Assembly: GCA_963768165.1 (NCBI GenBank)
Contig: CAVYHJ010000003.1
Coordinates: forward strand, 248,001-312,000
Reading direction: 5' to 3'
DNA from: CAVYHJ01 sp963768165 [NCBI: uncultured bacterium]
Lineage (GTDB): Bacteria > UBP4 > UBA4092
DNA: 64,000 nucleotides
Shown: one piece after another, positions 18,999 to 27,425 of the stretch
Layout of the letters: the number at the start of each line of letters is the position of its first letter
Numbering within the stretch: position 1 is the stretch's first letter
The notes under the pieces: model-generated
Told to the model about the DNA's origin: nothing
Database searches by the model: none
What the model saw: only the letters and a program-made list of their open reading frames with translations
Made by a program: the position numbers and the translations under genes

Positions 18999-19832
18999 AT
19001 GCAAGTAGAAATAGCTGATCATGCGGGGTTTTGCTGGGGCGTAAAACGCGCCTTGAAAATTGCAGAAAAGACAGCCGCCGAATCCGATGGTCCGGTAACG
19101 TCATTAGGGCCAATTATTCATAATCCGACCATTGTGGATAATCTACACAAACAAGGCGTTGCCACAGAAAAAGATGTGGATGCCATTGAATCCGGCACCA
19201 TTGTAATACGTGCGCATGGGATTCCCCCGGAAACCTTTAAGAAGATTGAAGAAAAGGGATTAAAAGTAGCGGATGCCACCTGTCCTATCGTAAAAAAGTC
19301 GCAACGGTTTGCCCGGCGGTTAACGGAACAAGGGTATCAGGTTGTAATTGTGGGGGATAAACATCACCCGGAGATTATCGGAATATTAGGCCATACCGAT
19401 GGGACGGCGGTGGTTATAGACAATCCGGAGGAATTGGAAAATTTGCAGTTGCGAGAGAAAGTCGGCTTAATTGCTCAAACTACCCATTCCGTAGCGGAAT
19501 ACAAAACAGCTCAGGAAGCTGTGTCTAACCGGGTTCAGGAAGCCAGAGCGTGCGATACACTGTGTTTTGAAACGGTTCGTCAGCAAGCCAATACTGTCGA
19601 ACTGGCTAAAAAGGCCGATGTCATGATTGTCGTTGGTGGAAGAAATAGCGCCAATACGGTGCGTCTATCCAATATGTGCAAGTCCACAGGTGTCGAGACC
19701 TACCATGTGGAATGTGCCGAAGAATTGGACAAAGAGTGGTTTGAGGGGAAGACGTATGCCGGTGTAACCGGCGGCGCCTCCACTCCCGATTTTCTAATTC
19801 ACGAAGTTGCCGACTGGATACAGAAATTGTAA
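18999..19832 (+). CDS. ispH: 4-hydroxy-3-methylbut-2-enyl diphosphate reductase
   Basis: A 277-residue enzyme of the last MEP-pathway step, converting HMBPP to IPP and DMAPP with a 4Fe-4S cluster. The cluster cysteines are C12 (GFCWGVKRA), C95 (ADATCPIV) and C189 (LCFETVRQQ). Substrate-binding His and Glu residues appear in IIHNP, IRAHG and KHHPEIIG, and the NSANTVRL segment is present. This shows isoprenoids are made by the MEP route. GAGG lies at normal distance from the ATG. Its upstream region is shared with the divergent 18836 gene. It is 111 bp from the next gene, so co-transcription with the nitroreductase is possible but not shown. Confidence 0.95.
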   Translation: MQVEIADHAGFCWGVKRALKIAEKTAAESDGPVTSLGPIIHNPTIVDNLHKQGVATEKDVDAIESGTIVIRAHGIPPETFKKIEEKGLKVADATCPIVKKSQRFARRLTEQGYQVVIVGDKHHPEIIGILGHTDGTAVVIDNPEELENLQLREKVGLIAQTTHSVAEYKTAQEAVSNRVQEARACDTLCFETVRQQANTVELAKKADVMIVVGGRNSANTVRLSNMCKSTGVETYHVECAEELDKEWFEGKTYAGVTGGASTPDFLIHEVADWIQKL

Positions 19833-19943
19833 TTTTACTAACCTTTTAGGATAAGAATCTTCATTCCATAAAACTTCCCAATCTATATTTGCTATAATTT
19901 AAACCCGCGTTATTTTAAAAACGCTGTTGTAAAAAGGAGGCAA

Positions 19944-20537
19944 ATGATGAGCATAGAAACTAAAACAAGAATACCGGAAGCAGAAGTTGATCCATTATTT
20001 ATTGAGCGATGGTCGCCAAGAGCATTTAGTTCCAAGCCGGTTTCGGAGAAAGTCCTGGCATCGCTTTTCGAGGCCGCCCGCTGGGCACCTTCCAGTTCCA
20101 ATGAACAACCCTGGTTATTCCTTTACGCCAATACCGAAGAAGACCTGCAAATATTTCGTCCATTACTGGTAGATGCCAACCGGGTTTGGGCGGATAAAGT
20201 TCCGGTACTCGCCTTTGCCATCGCCCGACGCACTTTTGCCAAGAACGGTCAGCCCAACCGATGCGCGGTTTTTGATACCGGTGCCGCTTGGATGTCGCTC
20301 GCACTCCAAGCTCATAAATTGGGTCTTTACACGCACGGCATGGGGGGAATCCTTGTTGATAAAGTCTATGAAGTCTTAGGCGTCCCCAAAGACCAATATG
20401 AAGTGATTTGCGGTATTGCCATTGGCTATATCGGCGACCCATCACAACTTCCCGCTCATCTCCAAGAACGTGAAAAACCCAGTACCAGAAAACCATTGTT
20501 AGAAGTCGCCATTCATGGTAAATTTTCCGGAAAGTAA
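19944..20537 (+). CDS. Nitroreductase family protein
   Basis: A 197-residue flavin-dependent oxidoreductase of the nitroreductase superfamily. Typical FMN-site features are the N-terminal RWSPRAFSSKPV and ARWAPSSSNEQPW, then a middle AVFDTGAAWMSLALQAHKLGLYTHGMGG and a C-terminal CGIAIGYIGDP. The physiological substrate is unknown; such enzymes reduce nitro compounds, quinones or flavins with NAD(P)H. AAGGAGG lies just upstream of two adjacent ATG codons, so the start may be three bases later. It is 26 nt upstream of the LOG-type gene and probably co-transcribed with it. Confidence 0.9.
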   Translation: MMSIETKTRIPEAEVDPLFIERWSPRAFSSKPVSEKVLASLFEAARWAPSSSNEQPWLFLYANTEEDLQIFRPLLVDANRVWADKVPVLAFAIARRTFAKNGQPNRCAVFDTGAAWMSLALQAHKLGLYTHGMGGILVDKVYEVLGVPKDQYEVICGIAIGYIGDPSQLPAHLQEREKPSTRKPLLEVAIHGKFSGK

Positions 20538-20563
20538 CCTGAACCTAAAAGGAGGGTTAGTAT

Positions 20564-21136
20564 TTGCTTAAGTCATTGTGTGTCTTTTGTTCTTCCAGCG
20601 ATGCGGTGCATCAGGATCATTTTGAAGTCGCCAAAGAGTTGGGATTGGAACTCTGCCAAAGAAAAATTACTTTGATTTATGGCGGTGCGACGGTTGGGCT
20701 GATGGGAACCATTGCGCGTACGGTCAAAGAGAATGGCGGGAGGGTTATCGGTGTTATCCCTGAATCGCTGCGGGTGAAAGAATTGGCGTACCAAGATGCC
20801 GATGAGTTAATTGTCACCAAAGATTTGCGGGAGAGAAAAGCGATTATGGACGAGCGGGCGGAGGGATTTCTCGCTCTCCCCGGCGGGTTCGGGACCTTGG
20901 AAGAAACTATTGAAGTCCTTACGCTCAAACAATTACAACTACATAGCAAACCGATTATTTTCTTGAACACGCAGGGGTTTTATGACCCGTTAATCAATCT
21001 GTTTGAGCATATCTATCAGGAAAAATTCGCCAAACCCGCCAGCCGGGACTTATATTATATCGCTCCTGATGTGACATCCATTTTTACCTATCTCGACAAT
21101 TACCAAATAAAATCAATTCCATCAAAATGGTTCTGA
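20564..21136 (+). CDS. LOG-family (cytokinin-activating-type) phosphoribohydrolase-like protein
   Basis: A 190-residue Rossmann-fold protein of the LOG (LONELY GUY) / TIGR00730 family. It shows the signature PGGFGTLEE at about residue 107 and the N-terminal CVFCSSSDAVHQDHFEVAKELG and YGGATVGLMGTIA. Family members cleave the N-glycosidic bond of nucleoside 5'-monophosphates; the bacterial substrate is often AMP-like. The TTG start is chosen because GGAGGG ends 7 nt upstream and no ATG fits. It follows the nitroreductase by 26 nt and converges on the Kelch gene with only 15 bp between them. Confidence 0.9.
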   Translation: MLKSLCVFCSSSDAVHQDHFEVAKELGLELCQRKITLIYGGATVGLMGTIARTVKENGGRVIGVIPESLRVKELAYQDADELIVTKDLRERKAIMDERAEGFLALPGGFGTLEETIEVLTLKQLQLHSKPIIFLNTQGFYDPLINLFEHIYQEKFAKPASRDLYYIAPDVTSIFTYLDNYQIKSIPSKWF

Positions 21137-21151
21137 GAGACAACAATTTTC

Positions 21152-22369
21152 TCAACGCCAAGAATGAGTATTATCAGATTCTGTTGTGTATAACATCCAA
21201 TCCTTTACATCTGTAGTATCCGCATTGCTGAGTACCCACACATCATTCAGAGCATTTCCATTCCAACCTCCAAATATCGTCATCCGTTTATTAGTAGCAT
21301 CGTAGATGGCAGTATGATCGTATCGAGTAGTCGGAGTGCTCCCTGTAGTAGTAAGTTGTGTCCAAGCAGGCGTTCCTCCCAAACCATTCGCATGACTGAG
21401 CACCCACACATCATTCAGACCAGAAGAACCATTAAGACCCCCTCCAAATATCGTCATCCGATTATTGGTAGCATCATAGACGGCAGTATGACTATCTCGT
21501 GCGGTAGGAATATTCCCGCTTGGAAAGAGTTGTAACCAAACGGGCGTTCCCCCCAAACCATTCGCATTGCTGAGCACCCACACATCATTCAGATCCATAA
21601 AAGAACTACCATTATAATTTAATCCTCCAAATATCATCATCCGGTTATTGGTAGTATCGTAAACTGCAGTAGAAGCGTATCGCGTAGTCGGGGCGCTCCC
21701 TGTAGTTGTGATCTGTGTCCAAGCAGGTGTTGTGCTATCCAGTCCATTGGCATTGCTAAGCACCCACATATCATTCAGATAAATAATATTACCAAAAGTG
21801 TTATAAAATAACCCCCCAAAGATCATCATCCGATTATTGACAGGGTCGTAGACTGCAGTATGACCGTATCGAGTCATCGGAGCACTCCCAGTTGGAAAAA
21901 TCTGTGTCCAAGAGGAAGTTGTACTGTCCAGTCCATTGGCATTACTAAGCACCCATACATCATTCAGATCAATATAAAAACTACCATTATAATTTACCCC
22001 CCCAAAGAGTGTCATTCGATTATTGGCAGCATCGTAAACGGCGGTATGATCAAATCGCGCCGTCGGAGGTTCTCCTATCGGAGAGAGTTGTGTCCAAGAG
22101 GAAGTTGTACTATCCAGCCCAATTGCATTGCTGAGTACCCACACATCATTCAGATTAATATGAGAACTACCATTATAGTTTGCTCCCCCAAAGATCGTCA
22201 TCCGGTTATTGGTAGCATCGTAGATGGCTCTAGGACCGTATCGCGCCATCGGGAGACCTCCCGTCGGAAAAAGCTGAGTCCAAACAGGAGTTTGTGCCTG
22301 AGTTGAATGAGAGAATAAGAAAATAGAGATGAAGATGGTAATGATGAGATAGATGCGTTTATCAAACAT
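21152..22369 (-). CDS. Exported Kelch-repeat beta-propeller protein
   Basis: A 405-residue protein with a signal peptide (IIFISIFLFSHSTQA-like stretch, cut near AQ-TPVW) and six Kelch repeats of about 60 residues. Each contains HTAVYDATNNRMTIFGG followed by LNDVWVLSNANGL and a WTQL strand. The set would close as a six-bladed propeller of the galactose-oxidase type, without catalytic copper ligands that I can recognise. The repeats are close to identical at DNA level, pointing to recent expansion. A full-consensus promoter lies upstream. Likely a cell-surface or periplasmic binding protein. Confidence 0.88.
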   Translation of the reverse strand: MFDKRIYLIITIFISIFLFSHSTQAQTPVWTQLFPTGGLPMARYGPRAIYDATNNRMTIFGGANYNGSSHINLNDVWVLSNAIGLDSTTSSWTQLSPIGEPPTARFDHTAVYDAANNRMTLFGGVNYNGSFYIDLNDVWVLSNANGLDSTTSSWTQIFPTGSAPMTRYGHTAVYDPVNNRMMIFGGLFYNTFGNIIYLNDMWVLSNANGLDSTTPAWTQITTTGSAPTTRYASTAVYDTTNNRMMIFGGLNYNGSSFMDLNDVWVLSNANGLGGTPVWLQLFPSGNIPTARDSHTAVYDATNNRMTIFGGGLNGSSGLNDVWVLSHANGLGGTPAWTQLTTTGSTPTTRYDHTAIYDATNKRMTIFGGWNGNALNDVWVLSNADTTDVKDWMLYTTESDNTHSWR

Positions 22370-22415
22370 TTTAAGTTCTCCTTTTCGTTTGATTGTCTCT
22401 CCTCAATCAGCCGTT

Positions 22416-22444
22416 ATTATAGAGCCGACCCTCCACAGTGTCAA
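22416..22444 (-). promoter_or_regulatory. Full-consensus sigma-70 promoter of the Kelch gene
   Basis: On the minus strand TTGACA (22444-22439), exactly 17 nt, then TATAAT (22421-22416). Leader about 40 nt to the ATG at 22369. Confidence 0.8.
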
Positions 22445-22602
22445 CTAATTTATTTCACGCATAAATGAGTAACCACTGCAAAAATATATCATTGAATTTA
22501 AAGGAGATATCAGAGTCGTCCTGTGCGACCTTGAAATTTATAAATTGCAAAATATTTATCTACAATATTCATTTTACTAAAGTTACAATAAAATCCTATC
22601 CC

Positions 22603-22650
22603 GTACCGGTTTTGGACTGGAATTGAAAATAGCAATTCCAGTCCCGGTAC
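22603..22650. repeat. Long REP-like hairpin downstream of doxX-like gene
   Basis: GTACCGG and CGGTAC enclose GGACTGGAATTG/CAATTCCAGTCC (12-bp perfect stem) with loop AAAATAG and a TTTT bulge on one side. The core resembles the hairpin at 5332-5356. Confidence 0.65.
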
Positions 22651-22681
22651 GTAAGAAGGAGGGGAAAATAGGGAGTTTTAG

Positions 22682-23131
22682 TTAGCCTTTGGAGTTTTTA
22701 TTTTCTTTGTCGAAATTTGAATCGAATGACCATGCGCCGGCACCTACTATAACCAAAAATAGGGAACCTAGCAACATGGAATAGTCTACCCGGGCTTCAT
22801 GCGCCATCGCCCAAAACCCGCTTTTGTAGAGCATGGGAATTTTAGTGGTATAAATCGCCACGGAGATATTAATGGTCATAATGAGGGAAGCCATCCGGGT
22901 GAGCAAACCAAGAATAATGAGCGCTCCGCAAACCGTTTCACACACGCCGACAAAGGGCGCTGAGAATTGGGGCGCGGGAATACCAATTTTAATGAATCGT
23001 CCGACACCGAGAGCATCTGGGAAAAGGAATTTTTGAATCCCTTCGGAAAGAAAAACCCATCCGACAATCAACCGGATGAGAATGGTAGATGCCGGCGCAT
23101 CACTATGAAACATTTTCTGAATCAGGCGCAT
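22682..23131 (-). CDS. DoxX-family membrane protein
   Basis: A 149-residue protein with four hydrophobic helices matching the DoxX family: RLIVGWVFLSEGIQKFLFP, then ETVCGALIILGLLTRMASLIMTI and a C-terminal LLGSLFLVIVGAGAWSFD. Family members are linked to redox-related or quinone-associated membrane complexes, but the exact activity here cannot be told. It appears to be monocistronic; the neighbouring genes on both sides lie beyond spacers with hairpins. Confidence 0.85.
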   Translation of the reverse strand: MRLIQKMFHSDAPASTILIRLIVGWVFLSEGIQKFLFPDALGVGRFIKIGIPAPQFSAPFVGVCETVCGALIILGLLTRMASLIMTINISVAIYTTKIPMLYKSGFWAMAHEARVDYSMLLGSLFLVIVGAGAWSFDSNFDKENKNSKG

Positions 23132-23245
23132 ATTTGAGTCTTCTCTAAAAAGAGGATATTTATACTATAAAACAAATTTAAACGCCGGAATAGTTCCGGA
23201 ATGAATTTAAGGGAGTACTAATTATTTTCGTTTTTAACTTGGCTC

Positions 23246-23296
23246 AAAAAGAAAAAGCGTCGGGAAGACCGTAAAAAACAGTCAATTTCCCGACGC
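23246..23296 (-). terminator. Intrinsic terminator after the repeat lipoprotein gene
   Basis: On the minus strand GCGTCGGGAA pairs with TTCCCGACGC (10 bp) around an inner GACTG/CGGTC stem, followed by TTTTTCTTTTT (23256-23246). Confidence 0.85.
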
Positions 23297-23312
23297 ATAA
23301 AAAATACTTTAA

Positions 23313-24848
23313 TTATTCTTTTTTCCGGTTCACGGTATCGGAGCTATGTCCAGGAGAATTTGGAGCAAATTTTGTTGATTTCTGTCCATATTCTGAAGAG
23401 GGTTGTTTGGATGTACCTTGGTTATTCTTGTTCCCGGTTGCCGGAGTCGGTGTTTTGCTTGGAGCATTGGGAGTAGGCTTTGTTGTAGGTTTCTGTTCAT
23501 TTCCTGAAGACGGCTGTTTGGATGTGGTCCCTTGGTTATTCTTGTTCCCGGTTGCCGGAGTTGGTGTTTTACTTGGAGCATTGGGAGTAGGCTTTGTTGT
23601 AGGTTTCTGTTCATTTCCTGAAGATGGCTGTTTGGATGTACCTTGGTTATTCTTGTTCCCGGTTGCCGGAGTCGGTGTTTTGCTTGGAGCATTGGGAGTA
23701 GGCTTTGTTGTAGGTTTCTGTTCATTTCCTGAAGACGGCTGTTTGGATGTGGTCCCTTGGTTATTCTTGTTCCCGGTTGCCGGAGTTGGTGTTTTACTTG
23801 GAGCATTGGGAGTAGGCTTTGTTGTAGGTTTCTGTTCATTTCCTGAAGATGGCTGTTTGGATGTAGTCCCTTGGTTATTTTTGTTTCCGGTTGCCGGAGT
23901 CGGTGTTTTACTTGGAGCATTGGGAGTAGGCTTTGTTGTAGGTTTCTGTTCATTTCCTGAAGACGGCTGTTTGGATGTGGTCCCTTGGTTATTCTTATTT
24001 TCGGTTGCAGGAGTCGGTGTATTACCTGTTAAAGGTGCGCTAAAGGTAACTGATTTCCCATGTCCCTGTTGGGGAGTTTTGATTTCGTCAAATGAGGTTT
24101 TATTTTGAGTGGCGATATTTTCCCATGAAGTGCCCTTATTCCGTTGAGTCAGAATGCCGCTGATGGGTTGACCGGATCGGCTGGCAACATTCACGGCGAC
24201 AACAATTTCTTCAGGCCGATAACCTTTGTTATATATTTCATGAATCTGGGGATAGGGTACGCCATAATAATCGGAGGTCACATATAATGGCGCCACCGAA
24301 TCTGCATCGCTATCTCGAAACCAGCCGGGATAATCACCCGTCAATCCCAACTGCTGTGCCATTACTTCCCACCCACGACGGTGATATTTCTTATAGACTT
24401 GAATCACAAAAGGCACTGGACGATGGCTATAATGGGCCAAGTAAAGGATGTAAATCAATTCATTTTGAGTCAGATGATAATCTCGATGATAACCATAGAC
24501 AGTAGGATAATCGAGATTGAAATAGGCACTCCCCAGGTTCACAACTGCATTGGAATAAAAATCTGCATATTCCGGCGGCGGGGGAGCGGTACGCCGCAGC
24601 TTTGGTGGTGCTGGAGGAGGTGTACCCACCTCGACGGTAGTATTATTATTTTGGGCGGTTGCCTGAACTGTTGATACAGTGGTATCCGTAGACACTGAAG
24701 GTGCAGGGGCTGCCGGTGTTTCCGTTGTTGCTGGCGGGGTTTGCTGTTGTGAGCATCCGACCACAATCCATGCGGTGGCTCCGATAATTAACCCGTAAAC
24801 CAATAAGAGACGGTATGAAATACCTCGTTTCATCCATTTCGTTATCAT
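23313..24848 (-). CDS. Lipoprotein with unknown globular domain and six-unit Pro/Thr/Asn/Gln repeat tail
   Basis: A 511-residue lipoprotein; the signal peptide ends in a lipobox (WIVVGC, Cys32). A Pro-rich stretch (PPPAPPKLRRTAPPPP) leads to a compact, Tyr-rich domain of unknown family at about residues 90-250, with phrases DYHLTQNELIYILYLAHYS, YKKYHRRGWEVMAQQLGL and YYGVPYPQIHEIYNKGY. From about residue 276 six tandem units of 38 or 37 residues follow (KTPTPATGNK, NNQGTTSKQP, SSGNEQKPTT, KPTPNAPS). The tail is disordered and may span the cell wall or periplasm as a flexible stalk. It has its own promoter and terminator, so it is a single-gene unit. Confidence 0.8.
   Translation of the reverse strand: MITKWMKRGISYRLLLVYGLIIGATAWIVVGCSQQQTPPATTETPAAPAPSVSTDTTVSTVQATAQNNNTTVEVGTPPPAPPKLRRTAPPPPEYADFYSNAVVNLGSAYFNLDYPTVYGYHRDYHLTQNELIYILYLAHYSHRPVPFVIQVYKKYHRRGWEVMAQQLGLTGDYPGWFRDSDADSVAPLYVTSDYYGVPYPQIHEIYNKGYRPEEIVVAVNVASRSGQPISGILTQRNKGTSWENIATQNKTSFDEIKTPQQGHGKSVTFSAPLTGNTPTPATENKNNQGTTSKQPSSGNEQKPTTKPTPNAPSKTPTPATGNKNNQGTTSKQPSSGNEQKPTTKPTPNAPSKTPTPATGNKNNQGTTSKQPSSGNEQKPTTKPTPNAPSKTPTPATGNKNNQGTSKQPSSGNEQKPTTKPTPNAPSKTPTPATGNKNNQGTTSKQPSSGNEQKPTTKPTPNAPSKTPTPATGNKNNQGTSKQPSSEYGQKSTKFAPNSPGHSSDTVNRKKE
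23360..24023. repeat. Coding tandem repeat, 114/111-bp units
   Basis: Six near-identical units inside the lipoprotein gene. The ACC codon pair (GTTS versus GTS) follows the order 38-38-38-37-38-37 residues, and linked silent differences suggest a 225-bp dimer was duplicated. Confidence 0.85.
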
Positions 24849-24939
24849 ATTGTTTTTACCTCTTTCTTGAAGGGATTATCCGATATATCAGATTTAACAT
24901 CATGAAAATCGGCTGGTTTTGGATAGCTTGATGCCATAC

Positions 24940-24968
24940 ACTTTAGAGAAAACTCTGGTTTATGTCAA
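24940..24968 (-). promoter_or_regulatory. Promoter of the repeat lipoprotein gene
   Basis: On the minus strand TTGACA (24968-24963), 17 nt, TAAAGT (24945-24940). Leader about 85 nt. Confidence 0.65.
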
Positions 24969-25002
24969 GTAATAAACCACCAATACTCGTCCGGAGAAGA
25001 TT

Positions 25003-25830
25003 TCATATTTCCAGAGGAATAGAAAAGCGTTTGCCGTGGGTGAAAGTGGCGAGTTTGGTGTAGCCGGTATTACGAATGATTTTGACGGCTTCAGGATAAT
25101 GAGAGCCGATATCTTCCGCACGGTGGGCATCGGAACCGAGTGTGATAGGGACTCCATGATGGAAGGCAATTTCCAGAAATTCCGGTTCAGGACGAAAGCA
25201 ATTAAAATCACCCTTCTTCCAACCAGTGTCAAATTCAATGACCTGGTCATATTCTTTCAAAACGGCACAGGTTTCCTCATAGAGATTAGTTAAATTAGCG
25301 GGAAGAGGAAGATGATTGACCAGGGCATGAATCTTGATTAAATCGGGATGTGCCATAAAACTAAACAAGTGGGATTGCGCGGCGCGTTGCATGGTTTTGT
25401 AATATTTTGTGTATAGCTGTTCAAGAGTTTTTCCGCTTTGAATATACTTCGCCATTCCTTCCTTGGTGGGGAGCCAATCATCGAGGTAATGGATGGAACA
25501 GGCGGTAAAGTCAAAAGCATATTTTTCAATAATATCTTTCCAGGTGTCTTCCAACTCCGGCGTATAATCAATCTCAATTCCAATTTTTACTTTCACATCC
25601 GATTGTTGTTGGCTGAATTCCTTCAAAGTCTGAATATAAACAGGAATCTCTTCAAGTTTCAAAGCCGTGTGATTGTAGGTTGGATGAAAGCGTGGACCAT
25701 GTTCCGTAAAACCAAGTTCTGTTATCCCGCGGTCCCGACAGATTTCGATATATTGTTTTAACGGTTCATAGGTTGGCCAATATCTCCCGTCTTTAAAAGT
25801 ATTGGGGTGAACATGATAGTCAATTAACAT
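25003..25830 (-). CDS. hisK: PHP-family phosphatase, histidinol-phosphatase (HisK/HisJ) type
   Basis: A 275-residue PHP-domain metallophosphatase. Metal ligands are visible in order: MLIDYHVHPN (motif I), FTEHGPRFH (motif II), KIGIEIDYTPE (motif III Glu), CSIHYLDDW, FMAHPDLIKI, and the C-terminal LGSDAHRAEDIG. The layout matches histidinol-phosphate phosphatase of the HisK/HisJ type in histidine synthesis. Other PHP phosphoesterases are possible and no other his gene is in the window. It is the last gene of a HAD-methyltransferase-PHP run on the minus strand, 14 nt after the methyltransferase stop; that spacer is filled by a heptad array. Confidence 0.82.
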   Translation of the reverse strand: MLIDYHVHPNTFKDGRYWPTYEPLKQYIEICRDRGITELGFTEHGPRFHPTYNHTALKLEEIPVYIQTLKEFSQQQSDVKVKIGIEIDYTPELEDTWKDIIEKYAFDFTACSIHYLDDWLPTKEGMAKYIQSGKTLEQLYTKYYKTMQRAAQSHLFSFMAHPDLIKIHALVNHLPLPANLTNLYEETCAVLKEYDQVIEFDTGWKKGDFNCFRPEPEFLEIAFHHGVPITLGSDAHRAEDIGSHYPEAVKIIRNTGYTKLATFTHGKRFSIPLEI

Positions 25831-25834
25831 AAAT

Positions 25835-25869
25835 AGTTTAAAGTTTAAGGTTTAAAGTTTAAGGTTAAG
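25835..25869. repeat. Heptad array (AGTTTAA type) overlapping a gene end
   Basis: Five units in register: AGTTTAA AGTTTAA GGTTTAA AGTTTAA GGTTAAG. Read on the minus strand it encodes the last residues of the methyltransferase (DLTLNFKP) and its stop. Confidence 0.75.
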
Positions 25870-26624
25870 TCAGCTTGCTTTTGTGTGACATAAAATATAC
25901 GATTGGTTTTATTGTCTGGTGGGTTAAAGGTAAAACAGTGATATTGGTTCAATAACTGTAAACCGGATTTCTTAATAGTTTGTTTAATTTCATTTCGAGT
26001 ATAGGCTTTGTTTTGGAAATACCGGATATACTGTTGAACTCTTTGCCCATTCTTTATAATAAAATGAGCCTTTATATTTGACAGACGCGCCTTTTTATTA
26101 TATTCAGAATGTAAGAGGAGAGAAATATTGTCGTTGCTTTCATGCCGCACGATATTGTTCCATTGGGTGAGTAATTCATAGGGGGTAATCATATCAAACA
26201 GGAAATAGCCGTTGGGTTTTAAAGCACGAGATACGTTATTAAACACCTTTTCAAATTCGCTCTGTTTGACGATATGATTTAAAGAATCGAAAAGGCAGAT
26301 GACCAGATGAAACTTGTTGAGGTAAGCCAATTTCCGCATATCACATTTCTTAAAATTGATTTTAAGATTATTCTTTAGCGTCTTTTCTTTGGCACAATGG
26401 AGCATTTCAGGAGAATAATCAATAGCGGTTACGGTGTATCCTTGTTCCGCGAACCAAAGCGCGGTAGTTCCCGTTCCACAAGCAAGGTCGAGAACCTGCG
26501 TTCCGTCAAAATTGAGAGAGGCAAGAATATCATCCAAATAATAGCTCGCATGAAAACTAAATTCGTTATAGTGGAGAGAGTCATAATATTTGGCGAACAG
26601 GTCGTAGGAATTCACGGAAGGCAT
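25845..26624 (-). CDS. Class I SAM-dependent methyltransferase
   Basis: A 259-residue methyltransferase with motif I VLDLACGTGTTALWFAEQG, the acidic post-I residue in VTAIDYSPEML, NFKKCDMRKL (motif II region) and ALKPNGYFLFDM (motif III region). The N-terminal YDLFAKYYDSLHY is common in ubiquinone/biotin-type and small-molecule methyltransferases. The substrate is unknown. It lies 9 nt after the HAD hydrolase gene and 14 nt before the PHP gene, so the three are probably co-expressed. Its last eight codons fall inside a heptad repeat array, suggesting the original stop was replaced by repeat insertion. Confidence 0.85.
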   Translation of the reverse strand: MPSVNSYDLFAKYYDSLHYNEFSFHASYYLDDILASLNFDGTQVLDLACGTGTTALWFAEQGYTVTAIDYSPEMLHCAKEKTLKNNLKINFKKCDMRKLAYLNKFHLVICLFDSLNHIVKQSEFEKVFNNVSRALKPNGYFLFDMITPYELLTQWNNIVRHESNDNISLLLHSEYNKKARLSNIKAHFIIKNGQRVQQYIRYFQNKAYTRNEIKQTIKKSGLQLLNQYHCFTFNPPDNKTNRIFYVTQKQADLTLNFKP

Positions 26625-26633
26625 AATAATTTG

Positions 26634-27371
26634 CTAATTCCAGGACTCGATGATTTTAGGGATGTCGGTTATCTTATTAGCAATTGCATCCGGTTGAATA
26701 TCTGTCAAATTCTTTTTCCCTTCGGTAGATTCCTGATATGTTGCAAGGATGGTTTTCATACCCAATGACTTGGGTCCCGCGACATCATACGCCGGGACAT
26801 CTCCAATCATGACGGCTTCTTGAGGAGTGATATATAATTTCTCCAACGCCACCTGGAATATTTTCGGATGGGGTTTACGGTACCCGATATCCGCGGAAAC
26901 GATAGTGTAATCAAAATACTTTGGAAAATTGCGCCGTTTCATGGCTCTGCGAATCAATTTCCCGGAACTGGCATTGGACACCAGCGCTAGTTTATAACCA
27001 TTAATTTTGAGTATTTGCAAGACGTCATACGCTCCCGGAACTACTGGATATAACGCTTCTTCCGGCTCAAAAAACGCTTCTACAGCTTTTTCAAAAATAG
27101 AATCCTCCACGTGATTTAAGTTATATTCGGTAAAAACTTCCTTGAGTACATTTACGGAAGTATACTCAATAAAATCTTTTTGTCCCAACTGATGTTTCTG
27201 ATTTTTCAATTCCAAAAACCTTTTCCCAAAAGGGTCAATGTCCACAGAATAGTTTTGAGATTGGAGATAGCGAACCATGTTGGCAATATTCAATGGCAGG
27301 ACTTTTTCCCAATCCAGTTCAATGGAGATTAATGTATTACCAAAATCGAATAGGATACCTTTGATGGTCAT
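26634..27371 (-). CDS. HAD-superfamily hydrolase
   Basis: A 245-residue haloacid-dehalogenase-like hydrolase. Motif I is ILFDFGNTL (nucleophile Asp, with Gly in the usual second Asp position), motif II LALVSNASSG, motif III the Lys of YRKPHPKIF and motif IV VMIGDVPAYDVAGPKSLGMKTIL. A helical cap of about residues 17-105 places it in the subfamily I phosphatase/dehalogenase group. The Gly in place of the second Asp occurs in some active members. The 5' region of this gene has a decayed copy at 28753-28815. It is the first gene of a three-gene run with the methyltransferase and PHP phosphatase. Confidence 0.88.
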   Translation of the reverse strand: MTIKGILFDFGNTLISIELDWEKVLPLNIANMVRYLQSQNYSVDIDPFGKRFLELKNQKHQLGQKDFIEYTSVNVLKEVFTEYNLNHVEDSIFEKAVEAFFEPEEALYPVVPGAYDVLQILKINGYKLALVSNASSGKLIRRAMKRRNFPKYFDYTIVSADIGYRKPHPKIFQVALEKLYITPQEAVMIGDVPAYDVAGPKSLGMKTILATYQESTEGKKNLTDIQPDAIANKITDIPKIIESWN

Positions 27372-27425
27372 GATAAGTTAGTTTAGCATAGAGGAAGATT
27401 AAAAGACTGTAGTGTGAAGATCTTT

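Larger units (their letters stand above)
22370..22681. other. 312-bp spacer: Kelch promoter plus a long hairpin
   Basis: Holds the Kelch promoter and the hairpin at 22603-22650. A 54-codon plus-strand frame from about 22465 has no ribosome-binding site and no recognisable product. Nothing else is seen. Confidence 0.6.

Noticed and set aside
23360-24023. Regular repeat suggestive of a CRISPR array
   Set aside because: Units are contiguous, coding and without unique spacers.
23407-24108. 233-codon plus-strand open frame rich in hydrophobic residues, and a 207-codon minus-strand frame
   Set aside because: Both are shadows of the 114/111-bp coding repeat of the lipoprotein gene; the repeat lacks stops in several frames. 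The lipoprotein frame has the signal peptide, promoter and terminator.
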